From contig NC_088299.1 in assembly GCF_032854445.1 (NCBI RefSeq), positions 11,651,608 through 11,715,607 on the forward strand: DNA of 64,000 bases, given 5' to 3'. The DNA is from Liolophura sinensis (taxonomy: Eukaryota; Mollusca; Polyplacophora; Chitonida; Chitonidae). This document shows positions 49,701-58,700 of this stretch, piece by piece. How positions within the stretch are numbered: position 1 is the stretch's first letter; each line of letters starts with the position of its first letter. The notes under the pieces are model-generated. The model was not told the origin of the DNA. It made no database searches and was given only the letters and a program-made list of their open reading frames with translations. The translations under genes were made by a program, and so were the position numbers.

Positions 49701-52700
49701 CATGCCATTATTTCTGTGCTTTTTTATCCCTGCCAAGGAGGCTATGTTTTTGACTGCGTTTATTTGTCTGTCTGTTGGCACCATGTGTCTGTATTTTCCA
49801 CCATTGCTAGACAAAATTACAGAGAATTTTCCCTTTTTCTGTAGTGTGGGAATTTGTAAATTTAGCAGATGGCTGATGTTTGTAAGGTGCTCTTTAGTAC
49901 ACTACATGTTGATTTCAGGAATTTCCAGTACAATGTAAGATTTCATGATTTCAGAAAAGATTGTCGAAGCCCTGTTGGAGAATGGTGCTAGGGTGGATAT
50001 ACGGAACAGAAAGAAACAGCTACCTATATCGTGTGCCCACAATGTCAGAGTTCAAGCCCAGCTACAGCAGACTGAGAAGGATATACTGGGTGAAAATGCC
50101 ACACCTCTCTCCCCAGTGAGTTTACTGATCATAATATCATTATGGGTACAACTGACACCTAGTGTGCCATGTTCAAATTACATGTACATGTACCTACATG
50201 TTGATAATGCACAGCAGATGAGAGTTGTCCACTGTTTGAGAACAAGGGTCCGCAGGCGAAAACAGTCGCTGTCTACTCTTTGTTAATACGTAATGGTCAA
50301 GGTTATGTCGTTGTGATTTTGGGCAAGTCCATACCAGTGGAATAGGTGGGAAATCTCAGAGCGAGACACATGACTGTTACTGACAAGTAAATGCACATTT
50401 CCTGCCAGCACCTCTCCGTGTCAGTTTGAGCTCTAAATTCGAATGTAAAAATTTTGCGACGACAGAGGAATGATGATTTTAAGGAATTGATGTCAAACTA
50501 CTCAAAAGTACTGTCAGAAGTGAATGATTTATTTTATTGGAGAAAGTTGTAGATTCAGTTGAAGCTGAAATGGAAGGTGCTTCCTGATATGGTAGTGTTG
50601 CTGAGAATTTGATGACCATGTGGAGCCGATTTCACCTCCAACTTCTTTAACTTGGGTCACACTCTGGGTGACGTTAGGCTTGGAGCCATGCATGCTGACA
50701 CAAGCCACAGAGACATCCGACAACTGTGAGGAAATATCAGCTGAGTGTAAAACACGGCTCAAAGAGCGGCGTTGTTCTTCATACGGCCATATGTAACTCC
50801 TCAGACTGGACTCCTCCTGGTGGCCAGTTATGGACATTACCCCATGTATTCCAACACCAGTTTGGTTCAGAGTAATGGCTGCAGTGGCACGGAGACAGTG
50901 GTTTGTGTACTGCCGACTGAGTCTTACATGACAGGAACTGTGTGGCATCATTGAGCACAAGGTGTTCACTCACTTCGCTTGCTTGTAATACCAGCAAGCT
51001 ACTGCTTTTAGAGGGGTTACTAGTAAGAGGATGTTTAAAAAATGCATCATTTCCCGTGTTGCGCTTATCCAGATTTAGTACCTAGATGCTTCTTTGATGG
51101 CTCCTCTGTATATCTCATATACACGGGATAAGTGCTCTTGGCCGCATGGTGTAGGTAATGGTAAATATTTCACCTTTAAACTTAACTGCCTGACCAGTTA
51201 CATGTGTATGTAAATTCATTTTGCCTTAGTCCTCAGAAAATGTGAGCCGTCAGATCTGAAGAAAATGGGGTTTCTGACAGCACAAATTAGCAACCACCCC
51301 CCCCCCCCCCCCCCCCAATTTTATTAGCGAAATGGAACCGCCCCAGGGTCCATGACGAGGACGGCAACTGTATATAGATTGTCAATTTGAGCACACTTCA
51401 CTCAGCATTGCTTTTAGTGTTAAAGTTTTTGGACTTATGTTAGAATGTTGGTTAGTTTATTTATTTTTTGATTTATGCGGAAGAATTTCAATAACACACT
51501 GTTGGCCGGTAGGATTTCTTGAAAAAAGGAACTTGGACAGTCTCTAGGTAATCATTGTTCAAAAGTGCATGGAATGTTACAAAGACAGGTTTCATCCTTA
51601 TCAAAAACATGAGCGAAACAGCAGTGTCTTGTTTTTGCCAAAAATTGTTGTTAACATGCTTTTCCGGTGATTACATGTACATAGGATTATGAATGTTTTG
51701 GTGAAAATAATTCATTGAGTATTTTTAATGCAAATTTTTACATTTGTACAATATGCATTCAGTGTTGTACCTTGCCTTTCTCTTCTTTATCGTCATTGTT
51801 GCCCAGCATTCATGTTTGTAAAAGTGTAATAGTTTTGTGACGTTGTGATCTATAAACCAAGGTCAGTTTGACAGTACAATGCTAGAAATGTGCGTGTTTC
51901 AGTGGAATAAAACCAACAAGGACATAAAACATATTAAGTCCCAGCTGTAGTAAGCTACTGCTTCGTTGACTTAATGGTTAGAGTGTCTGACTCAAAATCA
52001 GGAGATCAAAAGCCTGGTCATGTCATACCAAAGATTTTAAAAATGCTACTTGTTGCTGCCACACTTGGCACTCAGCACTGAACTGGTTAGTCTAGTGTCA
52101 GTGTAATGTGACTGGGTGGGGGTGTCATCTCTGGTGTGCTCAGCGTGATACTTCATTGGCGGCAGCAGTTTTGTGCCATGGACTCACCCTGCCTCAAGAA
52201 GACACAGTATGTGTACATACACCTAATGACTCCTCGGCATCATATGGCTGAAAAATTGCTAAGTATGACGTTAAACCCCAAGTATACATACATATACATA
52301 CCAATATTAAGTGTCGAAAGTATGATTTTCTGTCCTGATTTAAAATGATTCTGAATATCGGTTACCTCTACGTCAGGCAACTGATAAATTGTTGGTATGC
52401 ACTGGACACTGGATACTTTGTATCTCAGTGTCGGTTTTTTGACAGAAATTGAGACAAGGTGTTTAAAGGATACATGAAATGCTTGATGTGGGCTAATGTG
52501 AAAGTGCAAATGTTTAGAAGAAGACATCAACAATAACAACTGTCAAAACAACTTTGTTCATTGGTAACATCATTTTCGAATATTTCTGACTGTTGATGGA
52601 AATTTCCATAAAATAGAGGGGTGGTTTGGAAATTTGCCAATTTTTGCAATTTTTGGTATGTGTTTTTTCATTTTCCTTAAAAACATCTATTATTGTATCA

Positions 52701-55700
52701 TTTAATTCTCATGGTAAACATGTTGGTATATTGTGTAGAAAGCCAGAGCGGATTCCATAAAGTCTGTGAACAGCAGAAAGTTGAAACGAACCAGAACGGA
52801 GAGTAAGCAATCTACAGAGTCTAGCACAGACAGTGATCTGGTCCAAGATTCTACTGACAGCAAAAAGGTGGATAAACTTCTCAAGGCTGTCAAGTCCAAC
52901 GACGTGGAACTGGTATATAACCTCTATTTCTTTGTCCTCCAGGCGTTCATGTCGGTGACTGATTCAGATAGATCTTTCGAGTTATTATGTCATGACTGAG
53001 TGACGTCCACCCAAGCCCGCCATTCATAAGATTCATCTAATCCAGTTTAATTTGTTTTCTGTGTTCTGTGCACCATCCCAGGTTAACATTGGCAGATTGA
53101 GCCTACTGTGCCATATAGTGACATTCTCCTGTCACAAAGGGGCATTGCGTCAAAAAATGCGCTTATTGGTTGGGCATATGTACATGTGGATTTTGTAACT
53201 ATTGTATCATCATTATTAGATATTTAAGTATTCCTGTTAACATGTACTGTATTTAGCAAACGCTACATGTACGTATACTGAATGTAAAGCACATACATCC
53301 GTGGCAGAGGTGGTTAGCGTGCCAGCACGGCACAAGGACCTAGTAGTCTCTAACCAATGCAGTTGCTGTGAGTGAAAGTCCAGCTCATGCTTGTACCTGG
53401 GAAAGTCTGCCAGCAACATGTTGATGGTTGAAGTACGACTGTAAACCCTAAGCACCCACTCACTCATGCTGATGGTCGTGTGTTTCCCCCTGTGTTCGGC
53501 CTGGTGTCCTCCCACCATAATGCTGGCCTTCGTTGAATAAGTGAAATATTCTTGAATACTACATAAACACCAACCTAATGAATAAATCAATAAATCACAT
53601 GCTTGTACATGCGTACATTTAAGGGGGTACAGACTTGATGCTGATTGGCTAACAATGGAGATAGGGTTGCCGGGAGCTAAACTGTGCAACTTTGGTCACG
53701 CTTGAATAAATCTGCTATACCTAAAATTCAGCTAAGGCAAGGTATAACCTGGGCTTGCCTATCTTTAATGCCAACCTGTCAGAAACAATTCTGTACCCCT
53801 TTAAGATTGATAATGAGTTTACCTCATTTCTGTCATTTTGTCACCTCTAGTTTATCAGACCTTGTGATATATTCCAGGTGAGGTTTTATCTGGGTTGGAC
53901 TGATGATTCTGAGGAAGATGCTGAGATTGATTTCACCCGTCCCCTGTGTCACCCGTTGTGCCAGTGTGAAAAATGTCAGCCCATACAAAAGGTAATGCTC
54001 TGCAAATACATATGATGTGATGTAGTACTTATTATTCGCTGGAATTTATTTTTGTGGATTTTCTCCTAAAATATGTTCGCGGGAAATAATTTTCGCGTAT
54101 TTAAGACAATACTGAAAAGCAAAATCTTCCAAGATATAATATGGCCGAAATTATTGAAGCACGTCAAACAGGTATCATCATGGGTGGCTTTAATCCTCCT
54201 TTGTTTCCTTCGTTGTCGCTAATCCTCGTGATCTGGATCAGAGATTAAAACAATGGGGAATGGATTATCACTACATAAGAAGATTACTTTTGCATCTACC
54301 GTGAGCAGTACTCAAATAGGTGTCACTTCTTTTGAAATCATTGATGAGTACTTTTGAACACCTTGCAAAGTCACCTGTCACCTTTTGAGCAGTTTAATGC
54401 AAAACATATGAATTCACCATTATCGGAACCAGTCACTCATTCTTTATCAAGCAACACAATAAGTTTTGCATGGTTTTCAGTTTTAATTGTCCTCTGTAGC
54501 AGGTCAGAAACCGCAAACATTGCCGTGGCTGTCAAACGGCCAATGTGTTGTTGTTCACACTTCACAATATGTTAGAAGCTCACTCATTGGACCACAGGAG
54601 AGACACAGCCAATGGGATAGCGGGTATCAGAGTGACATTCATTAGAAGCCAGAATGTGCTGGCATCTAGTTTTCTTTCACTTTACGGGCATAGGGAACAC
54701 TAATCAAACTAAAGACGAACGAACTCCCACTTTGTTTTATACCCACCAAGCCTTAGCACCAGAGTTTGTATATATTTAAACCATAATTTCCCGTGCCTGC
54801 CATTAAAAAATTTAGCTGGCCCATCTTCTGGGAAAGATTTCACTTCATTATTTCTACTACCTTTAGTATGTGACTCAATATTTGATATTTTTTTCGCTGG
54901 ACTTATTTTTCGGGTTAAATTATTGAAAGCGAAAATTAGTTTGGCTTGAAAATTAAGTACTGCACAGTGTCTCATGTTATTGAACATACAGATATGTAAT
55001 AAGAAAAAGTAATATCCCCAGTGATCATAACATGTAGTATCCCTAATACATGTAAATGACTGTTTATAGTATCTCCAGTGATTATGTGAATGTACATGTA
55101 ATATTCCCAGTGGTTTCAATTAGTGGGATATTATCAGTAATCTGCATGTAATATACATTTACATATGTAATATCCCTAGTGATAGTGCTAATGTAGTCTG
55201 GGTGGCTGCTGTGTCATTAGTATTTAATGGGTTGGTGTTTTATAGAATACTCTTAATTATAGCTCCTCCGGCCATACGTGGGAAGGTCTGCCTGCAACCT
55301 GCGTATGGTCAGAATTGTTTCCCTTGAGCAGTGCCGTGTTTGCTCCAATTTAAATGCTGGCTGCTGTTGTATAGGGGAAATATTCTTGAGTATGACGTAA
55401 GCACCAATCAAATAAATAAACAAAAAAAATAAATAATTATAATCATACATGAAAATGGTTTCTGCACGACAGTTTTATTAAAAAAAGGAAGTAAACATCA
55501 AAAATTCTACATGTAATAGTTACAAGTAGTGCCTTTTTCCTGTTTGGTGACAAGCTTGTGGCATAGTTACATGTACATGTTGTGTTCAAATGCTGTGTTC
55601 TGTGCCATCATGAGACACGATATCTGTCATGGTTTTTGTTCACAGCACAACAGCTCTAGTTCAGGTGTTCATGTGAACAGTCAGAATGCAGAGGGCATGA

Positions 55701-58700
55701 GTGCCCTTCACGTGGCAAGTGTTCATGGTCACGTGGAGCTGGTGGACCTGATTGTCCACAAGGGAGGTAACCTTGGGGCTCAGACGCAGACACAGACCAC
55801 AGCTCTTCATCTTGCCACTGAACAGGGACATCTCAAGGTAGGGTTCTTATGGTAGCCATTAAGCATAAAATTTTAATGTCCATTAAATGTACAATCTACA
55901 ACACTGTAGAATTGAAGAGCAAAAATAACAGGGCCGGAATGACAGAATTAAAAACAAATGGGGTGGCAGCTGTAATATATTTAAAGAACAAGCAAATGTA
56001 TAAAAATGCGAGTTGTGGTGAGAGCGAAAGTGTGGCTGAAAGTCTTCTAATTGGCGAAAGAAAGAAAAGAAAAAAAATTTAATGCACATGTGTTGGTTAG
56101 TATACTAATAAGAAGGTATTGAATGTTTGTAGCTTTTGCTCATTTACATGTACATGTATGTACCAGTAGGATATCATGTTAGAAGAGAGACTGTTCAGCC
56201 ATTTAAAGGGCACTCCACCCATAAAATTCTCTGTCATTGTATAAGAGAAAAAATCTCATGTGCAAACGTTCAACCTTTAACAACATTTAAATAAATGCAT
56301 CATAAACAAGTAGGAGTGAAAAACCTCATGAAAGTTCCCATGAACTGTCTTTGATAGTAATTGTTTTAGTGTTGCTTGGAAATTTTAAAATAGTCAATGG
56401 GTTTATAACTGCATACCAACGATGATTATCGAAATCGTAGTTTTTAGATACGGAGTTTCAGTTTCAAGGTGTGGTTAGTTCTTGTTGCCACCGTTTACAA
56501 TTAGTGAAAAGTCTTATGAAAGTATGCATTAACTGCAGTGTGTAATTTGTAGCCATCCTCAAAGTAAATCAGTCTTGTCATTATTAAATGTTGTTATGTC
56601 ATTATTCCTTTATCTGCTTCTCATGTAGAAATATAAATCTAGCAAAATTCACATGTTGCCCAACCTGTAATGGGTGCACTTGTTGTTTGACAGGTTGTTC
56701 AAATTCTGGTGGAGAAAGGAGCTAAGCTGAACACAAGAGATTATCAGGGAAACACACCTTTACACCGGGGAGCAATGACAGGAGCAGTAGATACCGTCCG
56801 TTATCTTATACAGGTAGAAACAAAACTAGTTGGCTGTTGTGATTTCAGTATATTTTTATCCCATAATTTGCGACAGGCTCAGAACAAATGAAAATTACAC
56901 CACTCGTGTAATGAATTTGCTGGGTCATTCATTATATATCCTCAGTGTATATTTATTTTATCAGATAATGTTTCACATCCCGGTTTTCTCCCATCATAAT
57001 GCTGGCCGCCTTCGTATAAGTGAGATATTCTTGAGTACCGCGTAAAACACCAGTCAAATAAATAAATGTTTGTTTCGCATTCATGTAGAGTGGGACTAAA
57101 TACTACAGGCTTTCTGTTTAAGTTGGAGATAAGTTTCAGAATAACAAACCCATGGGGTATCTTGTGAAGACAGACATCTTAATGATCAGAGTCATGTAAT
57201 AACTAAATCCTTGCATGAAATTTTAATCATGCGCACTGGAAACAGCTAACCAGCTTAGGAAGTTATACCAGAAGTTCATTACCTAGAAGTGTACAACTTC
57301 CCTATAGCTAGTCTCCACGGCACTTTACACTTTTCTTCCATCTCAAACACATTATGTGACGTATCTGCGCAGCCATGTATTTTTTTTTTCTCTCTATTGC
57401 GCAGCTAAAGTTTGAGAAACAACTGATGCACGGTGGGATCCAAACATGGTTGTGTTGAAATAGACAACAGACAGAGTGTTTTGTGAGAGGACAATAATGT
57501 CTTTGATAGTAATTCTTTAAGAGTTGCTTGGAAATATTAAAATAGTCAGTGAGTTTATAACTGCATACCAACAATGATTATCGAAATCGTAGTTTTTAAA
57601 TATGGAGTTTCGGTTTCAAGGTGTGGCGAGTTCTTGTTGCAGCTGTTTACAATTATATTTCCCATGATTCAGCTCATAATTTCCACCCAAGTGGTTGGCA
57701 TGTTTCTCCAGCAGGTGGCGCGAGCTTCTACTGGTGACGTAACATGTGTACTGTACCTGTACCATGGAGAGCTATAGGGAAGTTGCATACATCTAGGTAG
57801 TGAACTTCAGGTTATGCATGTATACCAGCTGTTGTTGCTGTTGTTACAGAGTGGGGCCAACTATAACCAAACCAACTTCCGTGGGAACAGCCCTCTACAT
57901 GAGGCAGTGTCCGGTAACAAGCTGGAAGTGGCCAGGGTGTTGCTGGAAGCTGGAGCCTTCGTCATGGTGACCAACAATAAGCATCTGACCCCGCTACAGT
58001 TAGCTGTGGTGAGCACTCAGAGTGTGTAGATGGCACTGGCTGACGTTTGCAGATTTCACGGGCTAAATCACCGAGTTAATCAAGTATCTGTAAAACCAAT
58101 TAATGATGAAAGGAATGAAATTTTATATCAAAGAACACAGACGCAGTAATAATTGTACGCTTATGTAAAGAGGAATACTGTGTTAAAGAATGATAGAAAA
58201 GCGTTCAGGATAGTGACAGTGAAAGAAGAGATTAAAAATCATTGATAGTGATTTGATAGTGATATATGTACATGGAAGTGTAATAACTTGAGTTCTTGAA
58301 ATCACTGAAGTGTTGACTTCACGTACATGCAGTGGGAACGGGGATTGCATGGCAAAATACTCAAAAGACTGTTTTACTATTGCAGGACAAACCGATGCAC
58401 AAGTTATTAAGTATGCACCTTCAGCAGATCGTGCCTATGTCCCCCATGCAAGCCCCTTACTCCCAGGAAGTTGGGACTGTGGTGTCATCGGGTAAGTACA
58501 GTTGCTATGTAGTCAGCAGGTCGTGCCTGTGTCCCCCATGCAAGTCCCTTACTCCCAGGAAGTTGGGACTGTGGACTCTGGTAAGTACAGTTGCTATGTA
58601 GTCAGCAGGTCGTGCCTATGTCCCCCATGCAAGCCCCTTATTCCCAGGAAGTTGGGACTGTGGTGTCATCGGGTATGTACAGTTGCTATGTAGTCAGTAG

